Source: JAPOUP01 sp026708635 (GTDB lineage Bacteria; Pseudomonadota; Alphaproteobacteria; Rhodobacterales; Rhodobacteraceae). Taken from it: a stretch of DNA of 64,000 nt. Location: NCBI GenBank assembly GCA_965200115.1, contig OZ241336.1:3720001-3784000 (forward strand), read 5' to 3'. The position numbers and the translations under genes are program-made. Within the stretch, counting starts at the first letter, position 1; every line of letters begins with the position of its first letter. The notes under the pieces were generated by a model, which was given only the letters and a program-made list of their open reading frames with translations, was not told the origin of the DNA and made no database searches. Of this stretch, positions 34,974-44,625 are shown piece by piece.

Positions 34974-35921
34974 GTGGCGGATCTCTCCCGAATCAGGTTG
35001 ACAGAGGAAATTCGTTCGCGTCCGTTGCGCGGCATGCGGCGGAAGGATCAAATTGACGCGTTCGGCGCGTGTGCGCTTGTCGCGTTCTCGGCACTGTTCG
35101 GCCTGAACCAGGTGGTCATCAAGATCGTCAACGCGGGGCTGCAGCCGGTGTTCTCGGCGGGCCTGAGGTCTCTCGGCGCGATGGTCGTTATACTTATCTG
35201 GCTTAGACTGGTGCGTCAGGATCCGGAATTCCAGCGAGAGGTGCTTCCGTGGGGTATATTGTCGGGCGCGCTATTTTCCACCGAGTTTATTCTGCTGTTC
35301 GTCGCTTTGGATCTCACAACGGTAGCCCGAACTTCAATGATGTTTTATACGATGCCGGTCTGGTTGGCGTTGATGGCGCATTTCGCCATTCCCGGCGAGC
35401 GGCTGACGGGGCTCAAGTGCATCGGTCTCCTATTTGCGTTCGGAGGGGTCGCGATCCTTTTCCTCAACCGAAACGAAGCTGGATCAGCCAGTTTTTTGGG
35501 TGACGTACTGGCTATTTCAGGTGCGGTCTGCTGGGCGGGAATCGCGCTTGTTGCCCGCGCCACCCCTTTTGCGGGGGTCCACCCGACAATGCAGATGCTA
35601 TGGCAACTCAGCGTTTCGTCGGTACTCCTGTTGGCGGCCGCCTGGTTCTTCGGTCCTTTCATCCGTGACTTCCGGTTGATCCATGGCTTTGGAATGGCGT
35701 TCCAGATAGTCGCGATCGGCGCGTTCGGCTTCCTGCTCTGGTTCTGGCTTCTGAAGATCTACCCGGCCAACGGTGTCGCTTCCTTCGGTTTTTTGGCACC
35801 TGTCTTTGGTGTGGTTTTCGGTTGGCTGCTGCTTGGTGAAACCGTGGGTAAGTCTCTGTGGGTTTCGCTTGCGCTGATCAGCATGGGGCTGGTTATGACC
35901 AACTATCCCCAGAGGCGTTGA
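34974..35921 (+). CDS. EamA-family (DMT superfamily) transporter
   Basis: Inner-membrane exporter of the drug/metabolite superfamily; substrate cannot be predicted. From the GTG at 34974 it has 315 residues with about ten membrane helices in two EamA halves (FSALFGLNQVVIKIVNAG... and ...GDVLAISGAVCWAGIALVA, APVFGVVFGWLLLGE). AAGGAGGT abuts the GTG, closer than usual; the ATG at 35034 (MRRKDQIDAFG) is the alternative and would still keep every helix. It is not closely similar to the broken EamA gene at 33 kb apart from the fold. Both flanks are long non-coding spacers, so it is probably monocistronic. Confidence 0.85.
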   Translation: MADLSRIRLTEEIRSRPLRGMRRKDQIDAFGACALVAFSALFGLNQVVIKIVNAGLQPVFSAGLRSLGAMVVILIWLRLVRQDPEFQREVLPWGILSGALFSTEFILLFVALDLTTVARTSMMFYTMPVWLALMAHFAIPGERLTGLKCIGLLFAFGGVAILFLNRNEAGSASFLGDVLAISGAVCWAGIALVARATPFAGVHPTMQMLWQLSVSSVLLLAAAWFFGPFIRDFRLIHGFGMAFQIVAIGAFGFLLWFWLLKIYPANGVASFGFLAPVFGVVFGWLLLGETVGKSLWVSLALISMGLVMTNYPQRR

Positions 35922-36432
35922 GCGCTTTCAGGCGCCGGCGGCTTTCAGGCCGGTTCGGTCCGTCGGGTGGCGGGACCGGTGCCAGTGCCGGTCATTTTCC
36001 GACGTTTTGGGCCGCTGTTGAAAATGGCTTATGCCTTTGCGGCCCGATAATTTAGTCCACCGCTTGCCGCGCCTCGCCGGACGCGCTGAGGATACCCCTT
36101 ACATCCTCCTGAAGGATCCCGAGCGCATGACACTGGCATCCAATCATCAGGGAGGCCGGAAAGGGCCGGTGCTGCGAACTCAGATACCACACCGCACCCA
36201 CCTCGTATGGCCTCGATGATGCGGTCGGTGGTCGAGGCGCGCTGATCTCGGCCCAGATATGGCATTTTCCACTCCCGGCTTCCGTTGAACGGACGGATAT
36301 CCCTGACATGGAGCCGGATAAGCCGTTCACGGCGAATTCCTTCCATGCCGGGGATCACCTTCCTTGGCATGGATCGGGGATTCATCTCTCAATTGTCAGG
36401 AATGGACACGGAGAGGGCGCGCCGGAACTTTT
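35922..36432. other. Intergenic region between convergent genes
   Basis: 511 bp separating the EamA transporter and the WYL regulator, which converge. No gene recognized; no clear terminator found. Confidence 0.4.
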
Positions 36433-37446
36433 TCAGGGTGCCCCGTTTTCCTGCTTATGGCGTGCCAGAAGGTCCTTCAGGAGCGTGAACATTTCCGATT
36501 TCAGGCTCTGCGGTGAGTCGATTGTCACTTTTGGTCCCCAGGTCATCAGGTGCCAAGCAAGTTCGCGCAGGCCGCCCGAAGTGAATTCCACCACAAGGCG
36601 CCCGTCATCCAGCAGGGAGGTTTCCTGCAAAGGATGGAACCGGAAAGATTTCGCGCTATCGGATACGTCCGCGTCGAAAATCAATCGTGTATCAAACATC
36701 CGTTCCTGATGTACGCCGACGGATCTCGCGCGGTATGACTCGAGATCGAACTCCGGATCGTGCCATGCGGCGGAGGCGGTGATTTCCACGCCGCTCATCC
36801 GGTCAAGCCTGAAAAGGACTGGATTGTCATCTTCCTTTGACGCGGCGACAAGATAGGAACGGGTTCCAATCAATAGACCTCGCGCCGCGGCGACGCGCTT
36901 TGTGGCTTTGCCGGAGGTCGATGCGTAGTTAAAGCTTAGCAGTCTCTGAACAAGTAACGCAGTCTGGCAGGTCGAGAGAATCTCCGGATCGATGGCCACG
37001 TGAGGCCCCGGGGCCGCTACCGGAAGCTGCGCCGACGTCAGCGCCTCGACCTCCGGCGGTGCCGACCGTATTCGCCGTCTTCCCCTGAGTGCCGCCAGAT
37101 TGCGCCGTCCCAGGTCACGTAGGGAAACCGCACGGGCGGTGTCCCCTTGTTCATCAAACGCCTGTGCCGCCAGTTCGAGGCTGGCCAGTTCCTCCGCCGT
37201 CGGGGCAAGCAGGAAAGCTGAAAGGCCCGCTCTGATTCGGTAGCGCCGGTATCGACCCTCGTCGATCCGCTCCACCGGGAACAGGTCGTCCAAAGTCGCC
37301 ACCATCCTCTGCGCCGTTCGCTTGCCCAGACCGAATTCGTGCATGAGTTCGGTGACCGAACGTCCTTTTGCGGATGCCGCCAGGGACAGCGCGACTTTCA
37401 GGAGCCGTATGGCCGGCTGGAAGCGCGGGCCGGCCGCCTCGTCCAT
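36433..37446 (-). CDS. WYL-domain transcriptional regulator (YafY-like)
   Basis: 337 residues. The N terminus is a DeoR/HTH_11-type winged helix (RSVTELMHEFGLGKRTAQRM); the middle has LSAFLLAPTAEELASLELAA, and about 165-240 form the WYL-type ligand-sensing fold (LLSFNYAS...RGLLIGTRSYLVAAS...FRLDRMSGVEIT), ending with the WCX extension (GLRELAWHLMTWGPKVTI). WYL regulators bind nucleotides, oligonucleotides or other small ligands and often control DNA-damage or phage-defence genes; nothing nearby shows a target. ATG 37446 has AGGA upstream; an in-frame ATG at 37479 is possible. Confidence 0.85.
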   Translation of the reverse strand: MDEAAGPRFQPAIRLLKVALSLAASAKGRSVTELMHEFGLGKRTAQRMVATLDDLFPVERIDEGRYRRYRIRAGLSAFLLAPTAEELASLELAAQAFDEQGDTARAVSLRDLGRRNLAALRGRRRIRSAPPEVEALTSAQLPVAAPGPHVAIDPEILSTCQTALLVQRLLSFNYASTSGKATKRVAAARGLLIGTRSYLVAASKEDDNPVLFRLDRMSGVEITASAAWHDPEFDLESYRARSVGVHQERMFDTRLIFDADVSDSAKSFRFHPLQETSLLDDGRLVVEFTSGGLRELAWHLMTWGPKVTIDSPQSLKSEMFTLLKDLLARHKQENGAP

Positions 37447-37810
37447 TTCGTGATCCTGATCATGCGATATCCCGCGCATTCCGAAGAAGACCCTTTTCAG
37501 TCCGTGATCCCGGTACCGATATATCCAACCGACTTTCTTTCATATCCCCACAAATCGCGGAACCGGAGGTATCGTGAAATCTCCCGACCCGATGGCGCAT
37601 CCGGTGGACAGTTTCTTCTCTGGGAGCAGGGAGTTCCGCGCCATCACGACATGGTGTGACAGGGTCGATGAGAGCGGTGGCGATTCAATTGGTGGCCAAG
37701 GCGCTCGCGGCATAGTGATTGTCAGCGGCTTTGCTGGCGTATCCATGATATTCTGCGATTGCCGCTATAGGGCAAAAAAACCTGCAAGTTATTGTTTTGG
37801 TTTATTTAGG
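37447..37810. other. Intergenic region WYL regulator to tRNA-Phe
   Basis: 364 bp. Downstream of the tRNA in its direction there is a run of seven T on the minus strand (37774-37780) that could serve in termination, but the stem before it is weak. No gene recognized. Confidence 0.4.
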
Positions 37811-37885
37811 TGGTGCCCGGGGGCGGAATCGAACCACCGACACGAGGATTTTCAGTCCACTGCTCTACCCCTGAGCTACCCGGGC
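37811..37885 (-). tRNA. tRNA-Phe (anticodon GAA)
   Basis: 75 nt on the minus strand, from GCCCGGG at 37885 to an encoded CCA at 37811. The acceptor arms GCCCGGG/CCCGGGC pair perfectly. The D arm is GCTC...GAGC, the anticodon loop CTGAAAA contains GAA, the variable loop is GTGTC and the T arm GGTGG-TTCGATT-CCGCC is complete. The anticodon stem GTGGA/TCCTC has one T-T mismatch. tRNA genes are frequent integration sites, but no integrase or attachment repeat is seen nearby. Confidence 0.96.
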
Positions 37886-38077
37886 ATGGGTGAGCGGCTG
37901 GCCCGCTCAGGTCACGGCGTTTTAAAGACTGGCAATTGGGCTGTCCAGATGATTCGAACGTCGCGGTCCGGAAATGTCCCATTCGCGTTCCGCGCCCGCA
38001 GGCGTCATGGGAGCCACGTTCCGATGTCTCGCGGACAGCCGGCGACCGGCGCTGGGTTCGGTTTCAGATGCCGGGAT

Positions 38078-39007
38078 CTACGGTTCCCGGTGCCCCCGGA
38101 AATACCTTGCGTGAAGTGATGGCCGTGGATCGGCGACAGCCAGCCCGCGTTCACAGAGATCGATTAGGTGTGCCAGAACATTCCGCGCCGCCGCTGGCAT
38201 CAGGGCGGCCGGGATGTCTCCGTAGACGTCCTCCACCAGCTCGGTGATCGATTGGCCCCGCCGGTCGAGATGCCCAAGTATGGAGGCTTCCCTTGATCGG
38301 CGGTGATCCAGAAGCCAACGCAGTCGCGCTTTCGGCTCGGTGACCGGATCGCCGTGGCCGGGATGGAACACGCGGTCGTCCCGGTCCGACAGGCGCTTGA
38401 CTGAGGCCATGTATGCGGCCATGTCTCCGTCAGGCGGAGAGATCATCGTGCTCGCCCAGCCCATTACATGATCTCCGGAAAATATGGCGTCACCAAAGGC
38501 GAAACATAGGTGATTGCCGGTGTGTCCCGGCGTCCAGATCGCCGTGAGCCTCCAATTGTCCCCGTCGACCGCGGCACCGTCCGCAAGTCGCTCATGCGGC
38601 TCAAATCCAGGATCCAGACCCTCTCCGCCACCGACCGACCCTGTCGCGGCGAGCGCCTGCATGATTTTTGAACGGCCGGCCGAACCGTCACCGAAGGCAT
38701 GAACCGCCGCACCGGTTGTCTCCGACAGCGCCGCGGCCAGAGGCGAGTGATCCAGATGGGAATGGGTGACGAAAATATGGCTGATCGACTCACCTGGATC
38801 CAGTGCGCCGAGAATCGCCTCGTGATGTGAGCGAAGGGCGGGGCCCGGGTCAATCACCGCGACCCGGCGCTCACCTACAATATAGGTATTCGTCCCCCGT
38901 TGGGTCATGGGCGAGGGATTCGGCGCCAGGATCCGACGGATGCCCGGCTCCAGCACGTCAGCGGATCCGGTCACTGTCAAGACGTCATTGGTTCCATGAA
39001 TCGCCAT
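38078..39007 (-). CDS. MBL-fold metallo-hydrolase
   Basis: 309 residues. The zinc-binding motif THSHLDHS (H82, H84, D86, H87) plus TPGHTGNHL and FSGDHVMGW give a complete di-metal site of the glyoxalase II / LACTB2-like branch, and a C-terminal winged-helix-like extension (about 240-309, SREASILGHLDRRGQSITEL) is typical of LACTB2-type proteins. Substrate is not predictable: thioester hydrolase or nuclease-like activities occur in the family. It is divergent from the EnvZ-like kinase gene by 30 bp, so both promoters overlap. Confidence 0.88.
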   Translation of the reverse strand: MAIHGTNDVLTVTGSADVLEPGIRRILAPNPSPMTQRGTNTYIVGERRVAVIDPGPALRSHHEAILGALDPGESISHIFVTHSHLDHSPLAAALSETTGAAVHAFGDGSAGRSKIMQALAATGSVGGGEGLDPGFEPHERLADGAAVDGDNWRLTAIWTPGHTGNHLCFAFGDAIFSGDHVMGWASTMISPPDGDMAAYMASVKRLSDRDDRVFHPGHGDPVTEPKARLRWLLDHRRSREASILGHLDRRGQSITELVEDVYGDIPAALMPAAARNVLAHLIDLCERGLAVADPRPSLHARYFRGHREP

Positions 39008-39037
39008 CCCCCGCGTTCAATGCTAATGCCGTAATCC

Positions 39038-40354
39038 ATGGGATTGTTACGGGCAAATCGGTATTTCCCGCGGTCACTTTATGGAAGGGCCGCGCTAATC
39101 CTGCTCGTACCCGTGGTGACATTGCAGATCGTGGTCTCGTTTTCGTTCATCCAGAGGCATTTCGAAGGGGTAACGGAGCAGATGACGCGGAACGTCGCGC
39201 TGGAACTGCGCTACCTGCTGAAACTGATCGACGATTCACCAAGCGGTCCGGCCGCGCTCGACGCCGTTTTGTCAGTCGCTGAACCGCTGGCATTCAAGTT
39301 TGAGTTGCCCTCCGAACCGCCCGCAGGCGACATAAGGCCATTCTACGATTTTTCCGGCCGTGTCATGATGGATACGCTTCGCGGGGAGGTCCACGACGTT
39401 CGATCTATTGACCTTTCCGCCGAGAAGCACGTTCGGACATGGATCGGGACCCGGCATGGGACGATTTTCGCGGAGTTCCATCGCAGCCGGGTGTCTGCGT
39501 CGAATCCGCACCAGCTTCTTGTCCTGATGGTATTTACCGGCATTCTGCTTACGCTCATCGCTTTCGTGTTCCTTCGCCAGCAGCTCAGGCCGATCAAGCG
39601 GCTTGCCCGCGCTTCGGAGGCGTTCGGAAAAGGACGAATCGAGCGATACGATCCATCGGGCGCCGCGGAGGTCCGTGCCGCGGGACAGGCGTTTCTGGAC
39701 ATGCGGACGCGGACACTCGGTCAGATTGAGCAGCGGACGATGATGCTGCTTGGCGTAAGCCACGACATGCGCACTCCTCTTACCCGACTCCGGCTGGGAC
39801 TCTCGATGGCCGGGGAAGGTCAGGAAATCAAGGATATGGAACGCGATGTCGGCGAACTGGAGCGTTTGCTCGACGAATTCCTGGCCTTCGCCCGTGACGA
39901 TTCGCTGGACGATCCCGAATTGACCGATCCGGTCGATCTGGCGCGCAATGTCGTCGGAAAGTTCGTGGAGCTGGGAAGGCCGGTAAGACTGCGCGAAGTG
40001 TCCGGCGAAGGCACGGCGGTCCTGCGTCCCGCCGCCGTCTCGCGGGCGCTGGAGAATCTGATCGGGAACGCGGTGCGCTATGGTTCGGTCTGTGAGGTTC
40101 GGATTGTGGTATCGCCCGGAACGGTCAGAATCTCCGTGGAGGACGATGGTCCCGGAATACCCGAGGGCGCACGGGAGGAGGCGTTAAAGGCTTTCGTCCG
40201 TCTTGACCCCGCCCGCAACCAGAACAGGGGCGGTGGCGTTGGGCTCGGCCTGGCGATCGCAAGCGACATCGCGCATCGGCACGGCGGATCATTGTCTCTT
40301 GACCGCAGTCTGGCTTTGGGGGGGCTGAGGGCCGATCTGGTGCTCGCACGTTAA
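39038..40354 (+). CDS. EnvZ-like sensor histidine kinase, no adjacent response regulator
   Basis: 438 residues: membrane helix at about 17-38, periplasmic sensor region about 40-155, second helix about 158-179, HAMP domain about 180-232 (LRPIKRLARASEAFGKGR), HisKA with H242 in LLGVSHDMRTPLTRLRLGL, and an HATPase domain with N box (ENLIGNAVRYG), G1 (VEDDGPGIP) and G2 (GVGLGLAI). This is EnvZ/OmpR-type architecture, so osmotic or envelope sensing is plausible. The expected ompR-like partner is absent on both sides. No good ribosome-binding site precedes the ATG. Confidence 0.88.
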   Translation: MGLLRANRYFPRSLYGRAALILLVPVVTLQIVVSFSFIQRHFEGVTEQMTRNVALELRYLLKLIDDSPSGPAALDAVLSVAEPLAFKFELPSEPPAGDIRPFYDFSGRVMMDTLRGEVHDVRSIDLSAEKHVRTWIGTRHGTIFAEFHRSRVSASNPHQLLVLMVFTGILLTLIAFVFLRQQLRPIKRLARASEAFGKGRIERYDPSGAAEVRAAGQAFLDMRTRTLGQIEQRTMMLLGVSHDMRTPLTRLRLGLSMAGEGQEIKDMERDVGELERLLDEFLAFARDDSLDDPELTDPVDLARNVVGKFVELGRPVRLREVSGEGTAVLRPAAVSRALENLIGNAVRYGSVCEVRIVVSPGTVRISVEDDGPGIPEGAREEALKAFVRLDPARNQNRGGGVGLGLAIASDIAHRHGGSLSLDRSLALGGLRADLVLAR

Positions 40355-40830
40355 CGAAAGGGCGATGTGCCGGGGAAGTGCGGCGGGCGGTCGAGGTGTT
40401 TCCGACCGTCATCATTGAGCTGAACCGCGTCCGCAAGGACGCGTTCCGGTTCGTGCGGCCGCCGAAATACGAGCCGGCCTTGGTTTCACGTCCGGCGGAC
40501 GGCTCTTTCATATCAAGGAGTCAGTGAGTGCGGTTCCCGAGTAGGATATTGTTTCGGGGGCGACTGATGGAGGATCGACTCCTCCCATGATGAGCCGCCG
40601 CCCGTAACGGCTTCTTGTCGTTACGTCGGGTATGATGTTTGATGCGACGGGACCGAATACGGTGGAGTGCGACCCGATATGATGATCTGGCGAAACGCCC
40701 GCGACCCGTCCGGCCTTTATGGCCATTCGGGAGAGTTCCAGCGACCTTACGATCGTCCGGGCGATCATATGTTGCGCGCCAACACCATAATTCGCGATCG
40801 CCTGGAGTTGCTGGCGGCCCGCGCCCGTTC
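40355..40830. other. Leader region upstream of purM
   Basis: 476 bp. Contains GCGTCC-GCAA-GGACGC with flanking GAACC/GGTTC (40422-40452) and a perfect CGTAACG/CGTTACG inverted repeat (40603-40609 and 40619-40625). Neither has a U-tract. A control element for the purine operon is possible but no known purine riboswitch was recognized. Confidence 0.4.
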
Positions 40831-41874
40831 ATGAAAACGCGCGCTGAACTGACCTATGCGGCGGCGGGCGTGGATATCGACGCCGGCGGGGAATTGGTCA
40901 GGCGGATTGGACCCGTGGCCGGATCCACTGCCAGACCGGGCGTCATTGACGGTCTGGGGGGATTTGCCGGCCTATTCGATCTAAAGGCGGCGGGTTATTC
41001 GGATCCGGTGCTGGTTGCCTCCACCGACGGGGTCGGCACAAAGCTTCGCGTCGCCATCGATACCGGTCAGGTCGACGCAATCGGCATAGATCTTGTCGCC
41101 ATGTGCGTTAACGACTTGCTCTGTCGGGGTGCCGAACCTCTGTTTTTCCTGGATTATTTCGCCGCGGGAACGCTTGACGTGGAGGTCACGGAGCGTGTCG
41201 TCAACGGAATCGCCGCCGGATGCAGAGCCAGCGGATGTGCCTTGATCGGTGGCGAGACCGCGGAGATGCCGGGCATGTATGGCGGGGCGGACTTCGATCT
41301 CGCCGGCTTCGCCGTCGGTGCCGTGGAGCGCGGCAAGGCACTGCCCACGGGCTTGGGCGCCGGTGACGTTCTTCTGGGACTGCCTTCCGATGGCCTGCAT
41401 TCCAATGGATACTCGCTAGCGCGGGCTGTTGTGCGCCGCGCGGGGCTGTCCTGGGAAGATCCTGCGCCTTTCGCCGACACTTCGCTTGGCGAGGCATTGC
41501 TCGCGCCGACGAGGATTTACGTCGGCCCCGTGACCGCCTCCATCAAGTCGGGTGGCGTTCACGGGATCGCCCATATCACTGGCGGCGGATTGGTGGAGAA
41601 CGTACCACGGATGCTGCCGAAAGGCCTTGCCGCAAAAATCGATCTGGGCTCCTGGTCCCTTCCGCCGGTGTTCGGATGGTTGCGCGAGACCGGGGGACTG
41701 GCGGAGGCGGAACTGCTCAGGACATTCAACGCCGGAATAGGTATGGTCATAGCCGTCGCGCCGGAATTCCGGGACGTTGTTATGGCGGGACTTGAAAACG
41801 CCGGACAGCGCGCTCAATGCATCGGAGTGGTCGAGTCCGGTCAATGTCTGCGGTTCTCGGGAAGCCTGTCATGA
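40831..41874 (+). CDS. purM: Phosphoribosylformylglycinamidine cyclo-ligase (AIR synthetase)
   Basis: Fifth step of purine synthesis: ATP-dependent ring closure of FGAM to AIR. The 347 residues show TYAAAGVDIDAGGELVRRI at the N terminus, STDGVGTKLRVA (ATP site), DLVAMCVNDLLCRGAEPLFF, GGETAEMPGMY, and the C-terminal HITGGGLVENVPR. The open frame extends 64 codons upstream, but ATG 40831 matches the family start. It overlaps purN by 4 bp (ATGA), so the two are translationally coupled. Confidence 0.96.
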   Translation: MKTRAELTYAAAGVDIDAGGELVRRIGPVAGSTARPGVIDGLGGFAGLFDLKAAGYSDPVLVASTDGVGTKLRVAIDTGQVDAIGIDLVAMCVNDLLCRGAEPLFFLDYFAAGTLDVEVTERVVNGIAAGCRASGCALIGGETAEMPGMYGGADFDLAGFAVGAVERGKALPTGLGAGDVLLGLPSDGLHSNGYSLARAVVRRAGLSWEDPAPFADTSLGEALLAPTRIYVGPVTASIKSGGVHGIAHITGGGLVENVPRMLPKGLAAKIDLGSWSLPPVFGWLRETGGLAEAELLRTFNAGIGMVIAVAPEFRDVVMAGLENAGQRAQCIGVVESGQCLRFSGSLS

Positions 41875-42482
41875 GCAAGCGCGTCGCGATCCTGATCTCG
41901 GGGGGCGGGACCAACATGGCCGCTCTCTCGGACGGTATGGTGAAGCGGAACGTGGCGAGGCCGGTCCTGGTGCTGTCGAACGAAAGGGACGCCCGTGGGC
42001 TTGAGCGGGCCGCCAGGCGGAATATTCCCCATTCCGTCGTGTGTCATGGTGACTATCGTGACCGCGCTTCCTTCGAGGCGGCGGTGCTCGCGGAACTCGA
42101 CGCGGCGCGGCCGGACATCATATGCCTTGCGGGCTTCATGAGGATTCTCTCCCCTGACTTTATCGGCCGCTATCAAGGGCGCGTCCTGAACATCCATCCC
42201 TCCCTTCTGCCCCGCCATAAAGGTCTTGATACCCATGCGCGGGCATTGGAGGTCGGTGATGCCGAGCACGGATGTACCGTCCATCTCGTAACCGAAAGAC
42301 TTGATGACGGCCCCGTGCTTGGGCAGGCCCGGATCCCCGTTAGGCCGGAGGATACCCCCGAGAGTCTCGCGGCACGCGTACGCGAGCAGGAGCGCGGACT
42401 CTATCCGGCGGTACTCGATCGGTTTGCGCGGGGTGACCGGAGGCCGGTATTTAGGACTCATTCCGATTGCCGGGTGTGTTGA
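41871..42482 (+). CDS. purN: Phosphoribosylglycinamide formyltransferase
   Basis: Third step of purine synthesis, using 10-formyl-tetrahydrofolate. 203 residues with the ILISGGGTNMAAL phosphate-binding loop, GFMRILSPDFIGRY, the catalytic-site NIHPSLLPRHKGLDTHARAL, and HLVTERLDDGPVLGQARIPV with the catalytic aspartate. It starts inside the purM stop (ATGA). rnd follows about 50 bp later. Confidence 0.96.
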   Translation: MSKRVAILISGGGTNMAALSDGMVKRNVARPVLVLSNERDARGLERAARRNIPHSVVCHGDYRDRASFEAAVLAELDAARPDIICLAGFMRILSPDFIGRYQGRVLNIHPSLLPRHKGLDTHARALEVGDAEHGCTVHLVTERLDDGPVLGQARIPVRPEDTPESLAARVREQERGLYPAVLDRFARGDRRPVFRTHSDCRVC

Positions 42483-42534
42483 ACATCGAACGCGCGACGG
42501 ATACCGGAAACATTCCGCCATCATGGTCCTCGAG

Positions 42535-43692
42535 ATGAACTTGATATCAACCACCAAGGAACTTGAAGCTTTCTGTGAGCGTGCGGCCGCCGGCCCGTAC
42601 GTGACCGCCGATACCGAGTTCATCCGTGAACGAACGTACTATTCCCGGCTGTGCCTGATCCAGCTTGCCGTTCCCGGCAAAGATAGCGACTCCGCGGTTC
42701 TTGTCGACCCGTTGGCCGAGGGGCTGTCGCTGGACCCGCTCTACCGGCTCTTTCGCGATACGGATGTCGTCAAGGTGTTCCACGCGGCGCGTCAGGATGT
42801 CGAGATATTCTTTACCGACGGTGGCGTGATTCCCGATCCGCTGTTTGACACCCAGGTCGCCGCCATGGTCTGCGGTTTCAGTGACCAGGTCGGCTATGAG
42901 ACCCTCGTCCGGAAAATTGTCGGGAAGTCTCTCGACAAGCGGTCCCGTTTTACAGATTGGTCAAGACGGCCGCTGTCCGACGCGCAGAAAAAATACGCGC
43001 TCTCTGACGTGACCCATCTACGGACAATTTACGAGAATTTGAGGAAAAAGCTTGAAACGTCAGGTCGAGAGAACTGGCTTGAGGAGGATCTGCGGGTTCT
43101 GACATCCAGCGAGACCTACATAGTCAAACCCGACGAGGCATGGCGGCGCATAAAGCTTCGCGGCGGGTCCGGTCACTATCTCGCGGTGGTGCGTGAACTG
43201 GCGCATTACCGCGAGTGCCTCGCGCAGTCCCGTGATGTGCCGAGAAACCGGATTTTCGGCGATGCCGCGCTTCTTGAGCTGGCTTCATCCCTTCCGCGGA
43301 CCATGAGTGACCTGTCAAGATCCCGTCTGCTTCAGCGCGAGGCGAGGAAGCCGGCTGTCGCGGACGGAATACTCGCCGCGATACGGCGGGGTCTGGAGGT
43401 CCCGTCGGCCGACTGTCCCAGGATCGACGCGCGGCGTGGAGTCGGGCAGGTCAACTCGGCGTTGGCCGATCTTCTGCGCGTGTTGTTGAAGGCAAGTTCC
43501 GAGACGGCGGGTGTGGCCCAGAAACTCATCGCCACGGCGACCGATCTAGACGCTATCGCCGCCGGTGAGCGCGATCTACCTGCGCTCAAGGGGTGGCGGC
43601 GCGACGTATTTGGATCCAACGCGTTGAAGCTATGCGACGGACGCCTGGCCCTGACGGCGGACGGTCGGGAGATCAGGATAATGGAAATCTGA
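42535..43692 (+). CDS. rnd: Ribonuclease D
   Basis: 3'-5' exoribonuclease that trims tRNA and other stable RNA 3' ends. The 385 residues show the DEDD exonuclease domain: D-E pair in VTADTEFIRERTYYSRLCLIQ, the second Asp in FHAARQDVEIFF, and LSDVTHLRTIYENL with the last acidic residue region, followed by two HRDC-like helical domains. I chose ATG 42535 (MNLISTTKELEAF) because family members start there; ATG 42523 is four codons upstream. It probably ends the purM-purN-rnd transcript. Confidence 0.93.
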   Translation: MNLISTTKELEAFCERAAAGPYVTADTEFIRERTYYSRLCLIQLAVPGKDSDSAVLVDPLAEGLSLDPLYRLFRDTDVVKVFHAARQDVEIFFTDGGVIPDPLFDTQVAAMVCGFSDQVGYETLVRKIVGKSLDKRSRFTDWSRRPLSDAQKKYALSDVTHLRTIYENLRKKLETSGRENWLEEDLRVLTSSETYIVKPDEAWRRIKLRGGSGHYLAVVRELAHYRECLAQSRDVPRNRIFGDAALLELASSLPRTMSDLSRSRLLQREARKPAVADGILAAIRRGLEVPSADCPRIDARRGVGQVNSALADLLRVLLKASSETAGVAQKLIATATDLDAIAAGERDLPALKGWRRDVFGSNALKLCDGRLALTADGREIRIMEI

Positions 43693-43772
43693 CAACTCGG
43701 ATACAGAGGCGGAACTTTCGGGACGGCGGCTCCCGTAAGGTACCGTACTTGACGTTACTGCGCGGAGTGGGC

Positions 43773-44195
43773 TTACGGACGGACCGACAACGCGTTCTCC
43801 GAGGAAATTACCCGAATTCGCGCCACTCCCTCCAACATCTGTTTCGGGATGAATCTCGCCGCCATGACCTCACGTGACCTTCGGGTGCCGACCGGGGTTT
43901 CCTTTCGGGGGGCGGTGACCCTGAACTCATAGTGCAGCGCTCCGTCCCGGACGTTTTCTTCGGTGGCGGGAACAAGGTTGCCGCCATAGTATCCCTGTCG
44001 CGGGGGCAGTCCGATTGCATGTATGATCGCTCCCCCAGCGGCCGGCTCGAACCGCAGGTCGTTGACCCGGGCGACGAGGTCGCGCGCTGGCTTGGCCTGG
44101 ATTTCGGGAGCCTCGGCCGCCCGCTCCCGTTTGGCGTCTCCACAGCCTACGACCACAACTGCCGCCAACAGCGCCAAAATGATCCTTACCTTCAT
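43773..44195 (-). CDS. Predicted lipoprotein, unknown function
   Basis: 140 residues. MKVRIILALLAAVVVVGCGD is a type II signal peptide with lipobox VVGC and acylated C18. The rest is soluble, with GGAIIHAIGLPPRQGYYGGN and ALHYEFRVTAPR segments suggestive of a small beta-sandwich, and a conserved-looking RRSREVMAARFIPKQ. GAGGA six bases before the ATG supports this start; the frame is open far upstream without family-like content. I do not recognize a named family. It converges with rnd and is divergent from sufE. Confidence 0.7.
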   Translation of the reverse strand: MKVRIILALLAAVVVVGCGDAKRERAAEAPEIQAKPARDLVARVNDLRFEPAAGGAIIHAIGLPPRQGYYGGNLVPATEENVRDGALHYEFRVTAPRKETPVGTRRSREVMAARFIPKQMLEGVARIRVISSENALSVRP

Positions 44196-44625
44196 GCCCG
44201 TCCTCACGTTGACCCAAGTCGGGGTTGATCCAAGACCGCGGTTGCGGACGCCTTTCCGCATAAATATCCGGCTCTTCACGTAATCCGAAAGTACCAGAAA
44301 CGGTTTCGGGGATCCACACGAAAGGATAGCCTGCAGGATGGCCCGGACTGCCGGTCTCCGGAGCCGGAACGAGGTGACGCAACCCGGTCTGACGCACGCG
44401 GCCGCTGGTAGCGGGACACCGCGATGCGGCCCAATATGGACCGCCACCGCCGTCCGCGATGACCGCTCCAACCCTGAAACCCTGTTTGGGGGTTGCCCAA
44501 CCGGTGTCGAATGGACGGTTTGCGGGAACGGGGCGGGACCTCCGGAGTGTGGGGATCTTCCGGTCGACCTCTGGATCTTCCGACTTGGCCGGAATATCTC
44601 ACCTCCGACATGACAGGAACAGCCT
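44196..44625. other. Divergent intergenic region lipoprotein-sufE
   Basis: 430 bp that must hold both promoters. No motif recognized. Confidence 0.4.

Noticed and set aside
37811..37885. tRNA-Phe as an integration site for a genomic island
   Set aside because: No integrase gene and no repeated tRNA 3' end were seen near it; the mobile DNA lies 7 kb away at another site.
37574..38119. Plus-strand 181-codon frame across the tRNA-Phe gene
   Set aside because: It runs through a tRNA on the other strand and into the MBL gene; no motif.
40422..40452. Strong hairpin after the EnvZ-like gene considered as a terminator
   Set aside because: GCGTCC-GCAA-GGACGC is stable but no T-run follows on either strand; left as a note in the purM leader.
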